Assembly: GCA_027943335.1 (NCBI GenBank)
Contig: BSBK01008830.1
Span: 1-64,000 of the forward strand
Reading direction: 5' to 3'
Source of the DNA: Chamaecyparis obtusa
Lineage: Eukaryota; Streptophyta; Pinopsida; Cupressales; Cupressaceae
DNA: 64,000 nucleotides
Shown: in pieces, positions 23,202 to 35,702 of the stretch
How positions within the stretch are numbered: position 1 is the first letter of the stretch
Layout of the letters: each line of letters starts with the position of its first letter
Position numbers and translations under genes: made by a program
The notes under the pieces: model-generated
Databases searched by the model: none
Told to the model about the DNA's origin: nothing
The model's input: only the letters and a program-made list of their open reading frames with translations

Positions 23202-25760
23202 ATGGTCGAAACTAGAGCTTCCTCTCACAAGAAATCAGGAGAAGCACTTAACACCGGAACTTTGTCTACTCACATAGGCCCAACTTTTGAGAAAATCTAC
23301 AATTTTGGTCTTTACAAAGATGACGGTGCTGGTAACCTTCGATTAAAAACTAGTTACATTCAGGGATGTCACAGGGCTAGACTGTGAATCATTTTTGTGA
23401 GCTGTTTGGATCCGAGTTGGAGACTTGGAAGTGTCATGAGTTGTTCTTATCGAAGGAATGTAGCTTCATTGGATGTATTTGCCTTGTGTAGATTCATTGC
23501 AGTGATGACTTCTTTGTGTTCGCAGGCCAACATGATCAATTTGTTTTGCAGCTGGGCCGACCTGAATGGAATTCAAGTCGCCGTGATTCATTTTTGTTTG
23601 ATTGGGCCGACGGGATTTTATGTCTTGGAGAATGCAATGGTGTAACGGCTACTTGAGTTGTTCTTAGCGTGGCGGCATCATTTGCAGAATTAACGGGCGG
23701 TATTGCCTTGTTGCCTTGCATCATGGATGTAACTAGCCGTTGCAGATCTAGCCGTTGGAGCTGTGACTTTGTATTTGCTAGGCGTTGCATTGATTCCGTG
23801 GCATTTCAATTTAGGTGCGGACCTAAATCTGGGACCGCTTCTTCTGAGGTCATTTGGTATAAAGGCGGAGGCCTTGGCTCATTCTTGGCAATGAATCATC
23901 AGAGCAGAGTGAAGTGACTTGCGAAGGTTTTCGACAGAGGAGCAGTGCAAAGGTGCAACTTCCTTTGGTGACGACTTGGAGCAGATTCATTGTATGCTTG
24001 TGTTGCAGCCTGGGGTTGCACTGTTTTATTGTAACAGCATTGAGCTAAGTCTGTTTGGCTCAAATGCACATCATTTAGAGGCGATCTGTGTTTTTTCAAC
24101 ATAGACTCCTTTTTGTCTTTGTAATTGGGATCAATTGATGAAGAATTTTGGAGGCGTCGCCTCGCCATAAATCTGGACTGGAGTATTGCGTTGCATTATT
24201 TCTTGCATTAGTTTTCTTAGCGGATTTCATTGTGCACTTGGGATGTTCAGATCTTAGCTTTCGTGTTGCGTACTGTGTTAGGCGTAGTCTGGATTCGGTC
24301 AAGTTCTGTTGCATTGCATTAGACTTGGACAATTTTATGCCAGTGCCGCATGGGTTCCTCCCAAGCCCGTGACAGTTCCTTCATCAACTCACAGAGGTAA
24401 TCAACAAAATCCTCCTCAATCTATCCCAGGGAAAACTCCTACCATGTCTCAAGCAGGGACAAACTTTGGCTCTCAAAGAACTCAATCTCAACATGGTGTA
24501 GATCAGGAACCCACACCTGAAGAAATTACTCAATATCAAAATGATGATAACTTCAAATGAATGATGAAGCATTTCTTGAAAGAAGATAGAGAAGCATACT
24601 TTTTACAATTAGCTCATCAAGGAGCTAAACTTTCTCCCAACTTTAATGTTGAAGATATCATTACGCATGAGGACGAAAATCCACTTACAGCTATGATGAA
24701 ATAGATGCATGCCATGCAAGTCAAACTTAATAACCTTGAGAAAGAAAAGGAACCCAAGGAGTTCTCCATGGAGGCCCTATGTCCTTTTCCATTTGACAAA
24801 GACTTGTACATGCCACCATTCCTGAAAAGAGTGGAGATGCCAAAATATGATAAGTATGATGGACACTTTGATCCTTAAGATCATGTCAGAGAATTCTGTA
24901 CATAATCTATGGAGTTCATGCATGAACCAACCTATCTAATGCATCTCTTTCCTTGATCTTAGGGAGGAGCATCCATTCATTGGTTCTCTATATTGCCTTC
25001 TACTATCAAAACTTTTGAGGAGTTGATCAAATTGTTCTATCAGTAATACTCCTACAACATTCAACATCCAGTCACCATGATTGATATCTTTAATCTCAAG
25101 CAATATCCCAGCAAACCATTCTTGACATTTCTCAAAAGATGGAGGAAGAAATTCTCTCTATATGCTAGGCCTATTCCAGAAACTGAGAAACTGGAAATCT
25201 TCATCAATAATCTTATCCCAGAGATCAACTACCCTTTACAAATGCAAGATCATACATCTTTTGATAAAATGGTAGACAATGCGGTCAAAATAAAAAAAGT
25301 ACTTGTGAAAAATGGAGAAATCACACTTCAAAAGGACAAGTATGAATTAGGATCCAGTTCTAAAGACAAGAACAAAAATTGGAGCAAGAATAAAGGCATT
25401 GTCATAGATGGTGTTGCTGATACTATCTATGCCCCATCAAAGGCACCAGCTTTCAATCTAACTATTGGTACCTAAACTATCAAAGCTTCAGAACAAAAGG
25501 TGCCTAAATCATCTGAAAAGAAGTCAGAGTATAAAAAGTGGTCTGCTAATAATAAATGAATGTTCACTCCTCTTGGAGAATCTTTAGAATCAGCTATGAG
25601 AACTCTGTTGGCCAATAACATCATTTCCTTGCCTGAGATCTAACAATCTGATCCTGATCCTAAACCAAAATGGTGGAGAGAGAATGAATTTTTTGATTTC
25701 CATTGAGGTAAAGATCACAAAACTAATCACTGCTTATGCTTGAAACATACTATTCGAGAT
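23202..25760 (+). pseudogene. Element 3 gag, disrupted
   Basis: It starts at ATG 23202 (MVETRASSHKKSGEALNTGT) and is interrupted by a foreign-looking block at 23367-24374. It resumes with a Gln/Asn/Pro-rich linker. The Retrotrans_gag-type core covers about 24780-25480: PFPFDKDLYMPPF, then GASIHWF and FLKRWRKKFSLYARPIPETEKLEIFINNL in short conserved stretches. A degraded zinc-binding segment (HKTNHCLCLKHTIRDLID) lies near 25710-25780. At least six in-frame stops are present. Gag would have formed the virus-like particle. Confidence 0.8.
23367..24374. mobile_element. Insertion inside gag of element 3 (unclassified)
   Basis: About 1008 bp that breaks the gag frame and is visibly richer in G and C than the surrounding DNA. 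It runs from TGTCACAGGGCT to AAGCCCGTGACA, so its ends are imperfect inverted repeats of about 11 bases and also of the LTR type TG...CA. No direct duplication is clear (aggga before, gttcc after). The many short ORFs in all frames carry no domain I recognise. It could be a solo LTR or TRIM, a small DNA element, or captured host sequence. Confidence 0.45.
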
Positions 25761-26389
25761 CTAATTGATAAGGGAGATATCACCATCGACAATCATAAGA
25801 GCAATAATGATCATACAACATTTATAGAACCATTTCTGAAACATGGTCAAGAAGTTTCATCTTCTCAGCCTAATATGGGGGCAAAGGTCAATTATGCTTA
25901 CCCTGGAAATAATGCTATTATCAATATGGTTGAACCTTGTCTCTCTGAGCATTGCAATGTCATCACAATTGTGCGAAGAGATAGAGATCATACTTCAGCT
26001 TTAATGCAGTGACTCAATCACAAGCTCAGGCACATCTGAATGGACAAATCCCAGATTCATCAAATGTCCCTAAGATGCCCTTCAATCTTTCTTCCACTTC
26101 AAAATAGAAGGCTATTTCTAAATCTTCCAATCCTAAAGATACAAGGCCAACATCTTATAGCATTGTTCAACAACTCTAACACACTAATGCAAAAATCTCC
26201 ATGTTTGAGTTGCTTCGGATATCTCCAGCTCATAGAGCCATTCTAGACAAAGCTTTGCTCAGATCCAATGTTCCCGATGACCTTGATTTAGATAGGTTCC
26301 AGACTATGGTTGGACATCTTACATCTCTATAATATATCTCCTTTTTAGAGGAAGATGACAACTCCTTGAGTCACCCACAACACTAGCCC

Positions 26390-26989
26390 TTGCATATAGA
26401 AGTCTTGATCCAGAACCATAGAGTCAAATGTGTGTTGATAGATGGAGGTGTTGGCCTAAACATTTGTTCTTACAGATTGGTCACACAGTTGGGATTTTTA
26501 GAATTGGCTATTGATCCTAGAAAGAAAATAACTATAAAGGCCTATGATGAACAAGAAAGATCTTCTAAAGGCACCATTGTCTTACCTATCAGAGTAGGTC
26601 CAGTTATCAGAGATACTATATGTTAGGTTCTTGATCTACCTTTGGCTTACAACATTCTTCTAGGGAGACCATGGATACATGAGATGAAGGCTATTCCTTC
26701 TACATTCCACCAATGCTTGAAATTTCCTTATGAAGGAGTAGAGGTCATTATTCCAGCAGACATATCCACCACTTGCAATACATTGAAGGAAAGTGCAGAT
26801 AAACTTGTGCCTAATAATAGAGAATCTTCCATTGAGCCAACCAAAGAAGCATCCACACCTAAAATGGAAGATGTTGCAAAAGAGGTCAATATCAAAGAAA
26901 GTATTATGGGAGAATATACTATAGAGCCAGTCTTATCTTTGACATCTCTCCCTATTTCACTGAAGTCTTATGGACAATCTTTAAAATAG
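26390..26989 (+). pseudogene. Element 3 aspartic protease
   Basis: Retroviral-type protease. It has the VLIDGGVGLNIC segment, where the usual DSG or DTG catalytic triplet reads DGG, so the active site looks altered. About 70 residues on comes LAYNILLGRPWIHEMKAIPSTFHQ, the flap and alpha region conserved in gypsy elements (NILLGRPW). A TAG at 26624 interrupts the frame between the two ORFs. Normally it cuts the polyprotein inside particles. Confidence 0.8.
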
Positions 26990-27082
26990 TCCAAACCAGA
27001 TTCTAAAGAACCTCTTGAGGCATATAAAAAGAATTTTGTAGCAGAACAAGTCTCCAAGCAAGAATTTGAAGAGGATGAAGCT

Positions 27083-27706
27083 ATGCTTGCATGGCTATAC
27101 AAAGATGAACCTGAATCTCAAGTTATTCAAACTAGTGACTCTACAGTATCCCAAATCCCTTCTAAGGCATATGGTCTAGGAGATAGATTAATAGCTAAGA
27201 TGGGATATTCAGGTAAAGGACCTCTAGGAGTTAGAGGAGAAGGTCTTATAACACCTATTTCACATACTAGTAGGGCAAACAAGGATACAGTTGGATTAGG
27301 CTTTAAAAAGAAACCCTTCCACCTCAAAGGTAATTGTTCTCATGTCATAGAGAAAATCACACTAGGAGAACCTCTTCTTAAAAAGGAAGAAATTGATCCA
27401 TCAGACAGTGATTCAGATAGCTCTGAACTTATCCCTTATGAGTGTTTGCCTAAAGAAATCAAAGACCTTCTTGATGATAAAGATGATCCAATCAAAAGAA
27501 TTAATGTAGTAGAAACACAAGAACCTACTATCAATCAAGAGATAGTTGCCACACAAGAACCAGCTAATCTCAAAAACAATCAAGAAGAGGAAGGTGGTAG
27601 TGAGTCTGAGACAGATTCCCATGAGTATGAATTCAAATTAGAATCTGAGGGTAACCCTTCTTGGGGTATTCATCCTGACTTTACTCATGTTCTTAGATTT
27701 CCCTGA
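27083..27706 (+). pseudogene. Element 3 G-patch region and acidic linker
   Basis: 207 open codons between protease and RT. Residues about 30-75 form a G-patch: an aromatic and Gly-rich pattern, MGYSGKGPLG, then GLITPI and GLGFKK. G-patch domains bind RNA or partner helicases and occur after protease in several plant gypsy and retroviral elements. The remainder is acidic with Ser/Asp/Glu runs. The same motif is found in the ORF of element 5. Confidence 0.75.
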
Positions 27707-28440
27707 GGCATAGATGAAGAATCTAATGACTATGAATGGGGAGCCATTCTAGAAGAAGATGAGCTTATTACAGAAAAAAATGTTGATGTTATTCACCAAT
27801 ATGCACCTGAACCCAATGTAAGTCTAGAGAGAAATGATGAACCTATCAAGTCTGATCCACCTATGGATGAATTAGACTCCCATAATGACATTGAGCCTAT
27901 TCATGAATTGAATGTCTTAAGTTGTAATATCACCTTTGAACTCAAGCATCAGGTTAGGACCAATGATGATAGATCCATATTCGTAAACACTATATCCCAA
28001 TCTTTCCCCACTTTGACTATCCAATATCCAGACCTTATTGATCAAACCTCCACAAATATGAGCCATGGTATTTATACCTTCCCGAATGACTATGCCCTTA
28101 CTTGCTACCTCAATGCAGTTGAGCCTATGATTACTTCCATCAATGAATCAAGCGTTAGCATGACAGAGTTAGACATCAAGTATCTTAGTCAGAAAAATAA
28201 AAATAAGAATAAAAAGAAAAGGAATTCTGAGGGTGAAAACCACTTTGTGGCAGTTTCAGAACCTACAAAATTAAAAATAAAAGATGTGTCCGAAGGTGAA
28301 AACCTCTCTGAGGTGCCTAAGGATGAGATATTTGATGTCCTTTTGAGTCATTTACAAGATAGATCTCCAGTTCTAATTGAGCCCACTCAATCTATCAATT
28401 TGGGAACAATAGAGGAACCACAGTTGATCCATGTGGCATA
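27707..28440 (+). pseudogene. Element 3 linker between G-patch and RT
   Basis: Mostly open (ORF 27863-28441) after a TGA at 27704. It is acidic, with a Lys/Asn run (28195-28225) encoded by aataaaaataag repeats. No domain is recognised. It connects into the RT start without a clear boundary, as expected in a polyprotein. Confidence 0.55.
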
Positions 28441-29890
28441 ATCTTTATCAGAAGAAGAAAAGCAAAAATTTACAACATTCCTGATAGAAAAGAAGATCAA
28501 ATTTGCATGGAAATATTCAGATATGCTAGGGTTGGATCCTAATCTTATAATGCATCATTTATCTATAGCTCTAAATGTCAAACCTGTCAAGCAAAAATTG
28601 AGAAAGATGCATCCTCATGTTGCACTCTTGGTAAAAGTTGAATTAGAGAAGCTCCTGAAAGCTGGATTCATCTAAGTTATTGATTATGCAGAATGGATCT
28701 CTAATATTGTACCTATTTCAAAACTAGATAAATTAATCAGAGTGTGCATAGACTTTAGAGACATAAATAGAGCATGCCCTAAGGATGATTTTCCACTACC
28801 TAACATTGATATGATAGTGGAAATGACTGTGGGCTTTGAGATGTATTCTTTAATGGATGGTTTTTCTTGATATAATCAAATAAAAATTGCTCCAGAGGAT
28901 CAAGAGAAAACTACTTTCACATGTGCATGGGGCACCTTCTATTGGAATGTCATGCCATTTGGGCTTAAAAATGCTAGTGCTACATATCAAAGAGCCATGA
29001 CATCTATTTTTCATGAAATGATGCATAGGGGTATGGAGGATTATGTTGATGATACTTTAGCAAAATATATGATTAGAGCTGAACATCTAAATGACTTGAG
29101 CAAGATACTAGATAGAATGGAAAAATTTAGTCTCAGACTAAATCCTAAGAAGTGTGCTTTTGGTGTCACTTCTGGAAAGCTCTTAGGATACATAGTCTCA
29201 AAGAAGGGCATTGAATTTGATCCAGCTAAAGTAAAGGCTATCATGGAAATGCAACCTCTAAAGAATATTAGTCAAATGAGGAAATTGCAAGGAAGGGTTC
29301 AATCTATCAGATGCTTCATATCACAGCTAGCAGACATATCACAACCTTTTACAAAAACATTACATAAAGGTGTGACCTTTGCATGGAATGAAGAATGTGA
29401 GAACAACTTCAATCATATCAAGAAGTATCTATCAAATCCTCCTATCTTGATGCCTCCCATTCCATGCAAGCCTTTGATCTTATATGTCTCCGCAATAGGT
29501 ACATCACTGGGGGCATTGCTAGCACAAAATGATGAGAATAAAAAGGAAAGAGTTATATATTATATCAGTAGAACATTGGTTGCATATGAGAAGAACTATT
29601 CAATGATTGAGAAAGCTTGTCTAGCTGTGATCTTTGCATCATAGAAACTGAGACACTACATGTTAGCTCATACCACACAATTGGTAGCTAAAATTGATCC
29701 ACTCAAGTACCTACTAAGCAAGCTGCCCTCATAGGTAGATTAGCCAAATGGGTCATGCTCTTAAGTGAATTTGACATTGAATATGTTGAGAGAAAAGCTA
29801 TCAAAGGATAGGTTATTGCTGATCAATTATTAGATGCACCTATGATTGATGATACACCAATGCAAATGGAATTTTTAGATTCCTCTATCA
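28441..29890 (+). pseudogene. Element 3 reverse transcriptase and RNase H
   Basis: RT landmarks in order: KQKLRKMHP near 28590; ISNIVPISKLDKLIRVCIDFRD at 28700-28765, seen as shorter conserved pieces; FPLPNID; MPFGLKNASATYQRAM at 28952; and the catalytic box YVDD at about 29042. The thumb and connection (SQMRKLQGRVQSIRCFI) lead to RNase H (ILYVSAIGTSLGALLAQ, then YEKNYSMIEKACLAVIFA). In the RNase H, the first catalytic Asp position reads VSAIG, so it may be inactive. Stops lie at 28674, 28868 and 29642. The domain order and sequence are Ty3/gypsy. Confidence 0.88.
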
Positions 29891-29892
29891 TG

Positions 29893-30294
29893 ACTCTTTC
29901 TCCTAGAGAATGTCAGTTATTATTTGATGGCTCCTATACATAGAATGGATTTGGAGTAGGCATATTGTTCATAACTCCTCAAGGATACTCAATCCCAAAA
30001 GCATTTAGATTAAAGTTTCCTTGCACAAACCTTATTGCTGAATATGAAGCCCTTTTGAATGGTATGAAAATAGCAATTGAATGGAGAGTAACAGAGCTAC
30101 ACATTCATGGAGACTCTCAACTTGTTATCCATCAAGTCAATGATGTGTACCAAAATAAAGATGAAAAGCTCATTCCTTACAAGAGAATGGTAGATGATCT
30201 AAATAAGTATTTTCTATCTATCACATTTGAGAAAATTCCTAGAATGAAGAACAAGGCTGCTGATGCCATGGAAACATTATCTACTTTATTATAG
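29893..30294 (+). pseudogene. Element 3 second RNase H domain
   Basis: After the first RNase H the frame carries QLLFDGSYT, stop, NGFGVGILFITPQG, then AEYEALLNGMKIA, IHGDSQLVIHQVN and KNKAADAMETL. These are the four blocks of an RNase HI fold with Asp in LFDGS, Glu in EYEALL, Asp in GDSQLV, and the final Asp of NxxADAL replaced within AADAME. An additional RNase H of this kind between RT/RNase H and integrase is the known mark of Tat-type gypsy elements. One TAG (29941) interrupts it. Confidence 0.82.
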
Positions 30295-30559
30295 CAGCTT
30301 GAACATGAGCTACACTATGAGTTCCTAGTGGAAGCACTATCTTATCCTGCATATGATTCCCTCGAAACCCACTGATTTGCACTATTGTTGGTCATGATTC
30401 ATCCAAATACAAAAACCTATTTTCCTATCTCCAAGACCAAATCATTCCCGATACCTTCAATGGCCATGAAAAGAGATACCTTATCTGAAATGCCTCTTGA
30501 TATGTCATCATTGGTCATGATCTCTACAAATGAGGTCTAGATGGTACACTACTTAGATA

Positions 30560-31643
30560 TTTAGAATGAGAAGAGTCTCAACGTGCATTAGAGGAAGTCC
30601 ATGATGGTATTTATGGGTCACACTTGAATGGTTTAACACTAGCTCAAAAAATTATTAGGGCTGGGTACTATTGGCCTGAAATGGAGAAAGAGTCTATCAA
30701 GTTTTATAAGAATTGTCAAAAATGCCAAGTGCATGGCAACTTAATTCATGCTCTAGGGAGGGATCTAATTCCCTTTACTACACAATGGCCTTTTCACCAA
30801 TGGGCCTTTGATCTTATAGGAGCTATACATCCTCATTCTTCTAATGGACATACCCATATAATCATAGCTACAGATTATTTTACAAAATGGGTAGAAGCAG
30901 TCCCTTTGACACAAGCAACTGGAAAACAAATATCTATGTTCATATTGAACTATATCATATGTAGATATGGGATACCTCATTCCATAATCATAGATAATGG
31001 TGGACAATTCAAAAAAAAGGATTTAGATGATCTATGTGCCAAATTCAAGATTACACAACATTGGTCATCTATCTACTATCCTCAAGGGAATGGACAAGCA
31101 GAGGCTTCTAACAAGAATCTATTGAAAATCTTGCACCGTATAGTTAACAAAATAGGAAGAGACTGGCATCTCATGATCAATCTAGCTCTCTGGGCCTATA
31201 GAACAAGTATCAGAATTCCCACTGGGGCTACACCTTTCACTTTAGTTTATGGGTCTTAAGCAGTACTACCTATTGAGGTTGAAATCCCATCACTAAGAAT
31301 CAGAATACATGGTCTAGTAACTGATGATGACTACAGAGTGTTTAGGTTGCAAGAACTGGAACTACTAGATGAGCGCAGACAAGCAACGTATGATCATCTT
31401 AGAGTATGTCAGAAAAGGATGTTTAGAGGTTACAACAAGAAAGTTAGACATAGAGAATTTCAAGTTGGTGATCTAGTCTTGAGAGAAAATCCTAAAAATC
31501 ATCACATAGAGAACGCAAGGGGAAGTTTGAACCCAATTGGTTGGGTCCCTTTGTTATCACTACTACTTTTGGCTCTGGTGCCTATCAACTCTCAACAATT
31601 GAAGGAAAACAGCTCTAAGAACCAATCAACGTTCTCCATCTGA
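30560..31643 (+). pseudogene. Element 3 integrase
   Basis: The N-terminal zinc-binding region has AGYYWPEMEK and CQKCQVHG (C-x2-C). The core has FDLIGAIHP (first Asp), IIDNGGQFKKKDL (second Asp) and YYPQGNGQAEASNK (Glu), so the DDE triad is readable in 30624-31259. A TAA at 31257 interrupts a conserved LVYG(S)..VLPIEVEIPSLR stretch. The C-terminal part (31338-31643) has the LDERRQATYDHLRVCQKRM region and VGDLVLREN. No chromodomain follows. Confidence 0.88.
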
Positions 31644-34049
31644 AGAACTTCTATGCCTAAGGCATTCAGTGTATGGTAAAATGTCTTGAAAAAAAATCTT
31701 AAAAATATGAAAAAGTCCTGAAAAAAATGAACATCTTGGTGCAAACCTAGCAATAGGCACCTTGATGATTCATAAAAAAAGTAAAATATATCAAAAGTCC
31801 AAAAAAATTGAAAAAATGAAAAATACAAAAAAATGAGAAAAAGAAAAAAGTGCCTTGGTGAAAACTTGGAAACAGGCACCTTGGTAGCAAAAATAGAATC
31901 TTTGCCAAGATGGTGAAAACCCAAAAAATGGGTGCCACTTGTTTCAAAATGCTCCATCTATCAGTGCAATCTTGGTCTTTCCCAGCTTTTAGTCTTGCTT
32001 TAGTTTGTACATATCTCCCGGTTTGTTTCTGCATTCCTATTTTCAATAAGTTGGTCTGTACACCAATCAGCTCAAGCGTCTATATTCTATCAATGTTCAA
32101 ACTTGTTTACAATCAAAGTCATATCCTATGGCCTCCAATGTATCTTAGATGTATCATATCCGGTTAGAGTCCTTTGAAGCTTCATTCGAGTTAGTTAGCC
32201 AGTCTTGTCTCTAGAAAGGATTTTGCATCTACAACAATGCAATCAAAACATCAAACATCAAACATCAAACAATCTATGCTTTTTACATGCTTTTATCTCC
32301 TTGTATGCTTACTAATTCACATTGAAATTTTTGCATATTATGTCCTTTCAAGCTCATCAATGATGTCCTTTATAGGATTTGGAGAGTGATGACTGGGGGC
32401 ATAATCTTTTTTTGTCTTCTGCTTGTATCTGAAAATCTAACAACTTTGGAAATTCTAGATTGAAATGGTGTCTGACTGTAAGAGCCTCTATCTCGAATTG
32501 GATGGCCATGCGTATCTTGACCATTGATACCCAGAAAAATCAAGGTAGTTTGATCTAACTATTATCTTTTTTTTGAGTGAGTTCTTTCTCCTATTGTGAA
32601 ATGCGATCTTACCTAAAGATGTGAATGATAAAGGGTCACTATGGGTAGTTCACATTGGATTTAGAATGATCTCTTGACTATTTGTTATGTTTGAACACAA
32701 GGCATATTCTGGTCATCACAACATTTATGTTTTAATGCTTATACAAATTGCTATATCAAAATGGACATGATATTTAGGTCATCTTGGCGTTTATGCCTTG
32801 GTGCTTATATCTAATCCGACATTCAAAAAATAAAATCAATATTCATATATCCATAGTTTCCTAATTAGTGGGTGTTGTATTGATTCCTACCCATACAAAT
32901 TGATATTCATATGTCTATGGTTTCATAACTAGTGGGCATTGTATTGACTTATTTGGTTACCTAAAAATTCAATGATGAAAATGACCGACACATGATCAAT
33001 GACTAGGTCCTAGGTCTTAGGTTGCATTTCATATTGCATGTTTCTTTGCATTTTGCATGTTTGCATGATCTCACAATGGCTGAATAAACTTCAATGCTAA
33101 AACAATTCTTCAATCACATCTTCAAATCTAACAAGAGCTGAATCTCACATGAAGCTTCTTCCAACCAAATAGCAAGTAGAATCCTTTTTCGAGATCAAAA
33201 TCAAAATTTGAGATCGTTCATATTATTAACTACTTGCATAATCGACCTTCCATCATTATAGAAATCCAGTATTCAACTTAACTAATTATCTTGCATCAAA
33301 CTATCAAAATTTCAACTTGGTCAACCATAGTCAACTCATGGTCAAACCTAGTTAAACTTGGTCTTCAGGACCTCCAAACAATGCAGAATGCATTCTCAAA
33401 CGTGTATAACCACTTCTCAAATTAATTAACATGCTTCTGAACTATCAATGCTAACTTTTCTTGTCAGATTTCAATTTTAATCCCGAAGGTTGCATGGTAT
33501 TGCACATCATTCAAAGTCTATAAATCTAGAGCTGAAATCATATCTTTCCTCAGTAATCAAGACAACAACCATGTCTAGTTGTTGATTCATCAAAAAGACC
33601 TCATTACTTGGGGAAAATCAATCATCACTTGGGGCATATCAGATTCATCGAGATCCATATCAATCTGGTATTCTCCTAATCTTGTAAATTGTATCAATTT
33701 TTGTAACTATCAGTTCAATTGTGTTATTTCCTTGGTTCTTCAGAAACTGAAGGGTTCATATGTGATACCAATGTGATTCAATATAAGGACAATCGGGTCT
33801 AGAATTGGTCACTCACTTCTTTGCAATCATAAGGTTTGAAATCAAGGATTTTGACACTTTTTCACAATCATCGGTTCATTTGCTGTTATAGTTAACATTA
33901 TCTTTGGTCATTTAGGACCTATTATCTTCATATCAATTTCAATCAATTTTTGTCTCATATCACAATTTCTATTTCGTATCAATTTCAAACATTAGTTTCA
34001 ATATCATACATAGACTGTCTTTGAACCACTATGCTTCGCACAACAATTC
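31644..34049 (+). other. Element 3 3' non-coding region
   Basis: 2.4 kb with no supported gene. The segment 31725-31930 repeats a phrase of the form ttggtg(a/c)aaac-tgg-aacaggcaccttgg, which also occurs in the 3' region of element 5. The rest is AT-rich, with repeats of atttatgccttggtgcttata (32730, 32790) and of ctagtgggtgttgtattga (32870, 32930). The retroelement polypurine tract is at the end. Confidence 0.55.
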
Positions 34050-34063
34050 AAAGAGGGGAAAAA
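34050..34063 (+). other. Polypurine tract of element 3
   Basis: AAAGAGGGGAAAAA lies directly before the right LTR. The minus strand of element 5 has a closely related tract, AAAGAGGGGCAAAA. Confidence 0.85.
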
Positions 34064-34127
34064 TGTAATACCCCAAAAATGGGCTATAGGTTCACTAACC
34101 TCTTATATTGACACATCGAACGAAATC
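34064..34127 (+). repeat. 3' LTR of element 3, first part
   Basis: 64 bases, TGTAATACCCC to acgaaatc, ending in the five-base target aaatc used by element 4. The LTR resumes at 52545. Confidence 0.9.
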
Positions 34128-35349
34128 TGTTAGAAAGTAAAGATCCCCAAGATAACTAAGAGGGGGGGTGAATCAGTTATTTGATAATTTAACCATTCAA
34201 CTACTTTAAACAATATAATCAATGTAGTAATCAACCATAGAAAGATAACCATACACAATTGCACAATAACACAAGATATGTTGACTAGGGAACCTCTTGA
34301 AAAGAGTAAACCTCGGTGGGAATGATGCCCACAAAATGATGCACTAAAATGAAAGTTCCTTGTTAGAGGATGGACCTTGTTAGGAGTCTTATGAAATACA
34401 TTCAGTACATATAAATCCCTGTTAGGAGATTTTGAATCCCTATTAAAAGATTCTAACCTAGTTAAGAGTTTATGGAAGACAGAAGGACCCACTGCTCAAA
34501 CAGCTCCAAGGAAAGATCTCTGAACCCACTGTCCAAAAGATCTTATAATTATTCAATAGAATAATATGAAATATATTACCTCCTTCATACTGTACCAAAA
34601 CTACACTCTCTGCTACACAAGATCACAATTCCAGATCTCTGTACTCACAAGTCTTCCTTCATCACTAAATTAGCTCTTTTCTTCACTTCATGCATATATT
34701 CGCATCTCAACTTTCACAATTCAATCCTCTCTACTCAATTCTCTTTTTTACAATTCTCTTTTTCTCAATTCTTTTTTTCTCAATTCTTATTACAACAAGG
34801 AAAACATTCCTTCTTATATATCAAACTCAAATAATTACAAATGAGTCGGTCCTCAATTACAAAATAATAATTTCTACACACTACACAAAAAATTCACATA
34901 AAACTGTCAGCTTCCAGATACTGTAACTTTCTCCAAACATATCCTCAAAGTTTTCACTATGAACCACATCATCACTAATGAGTCTCCAACATCCCTTTAA
35001 CTACACAAAATTAGATTCCATCCCAGCTAAGAGATATCCTCCGATTTCTAAAAATCGCTACACAAAAACACTGTCTAAACACTACTTTCACCAAAATGCT
35101 CATAACTCTCATGAATGAATGAATTTCTTTTTGTACTATTAACCATAGATTAATATCACACCAAAGAACATACCATCAACTGTGCAAAAGCCAATCTTCA
35201 ATACAACATGTGCGCAAAACAAAACTATACCTACTTTCCTGCTGATATCCAGAATATCACTGTGTTGACATCAATGACAATCCAAGTCATGAATGCAACA
35301 ACAACTGCTACAGAATGAATTCCAAAATACTTTGCATTCATTCCTAACA
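34128..35349 (-). repeat. 3' LTR of copia element 4
   Basis: 1222 bp. Starts TGTTAG, with seven G at the conserved G-run before tgaatcagtt. It differs from the 5' LTR by several percent in the stretches compared. The motif cctgttaggag and decayed forms repeat at 34375-34460. Confidence 0.93.
34811..34820 (-). promoter_or_regulatory. TATA-like box in 3' LTR of element 4
   Basis: The minus strand reads TATATAAGAA, conserved at 52001-52010 in the 5' LTR. Confidence 0.45.
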
Positions 35350-35361
35350 ATCTCCCCCATT
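35350..35361 (-). other. Polypurine tract of copia element 4
   Basis: The minus strand reads AATGGGGGAGAT directly before the 3' LTR. A second similar tract (gggggagatatac) lies upstream near 35505, next to the end of pol. Confidence 0.75.
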
Positions 35362-35702
35362 GGCATTGATGGCAACATAGATGAAAAAATCCAATGTTCC
35401 AAAAATCCAATACTGCAACATCACTGCAAAATATCAAATTAAATCTTGCTTCGTTCTCCCATTCAGCTCTCTCATACAATCCAAAATATTTTTCATGTAT
35501 ATCTCTCCCCCATTGACATCAATGATAGAAATTCCATCACTAAGTCAAAAACAACTTAATGTCAAAAGACACTATTCAGAAAAATACAATAACAAGAGTC
35601 CTCATGACTCAGCTCATAAACTCCCCCATAGAGGAAGTTCCAACATCCAATCTAGAAGAAAGATAGGGCTCATATACCACTGGATGGATGCAATCATCTA
35701 CA

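Noticed and set aside
23397..24372. Many overlapping ORFs on both strands within the gag insertion
   Set aside because: Six frames are open in short pieces because stops are rarer in GC-richer DNA; no frame shows a domain or continuity.
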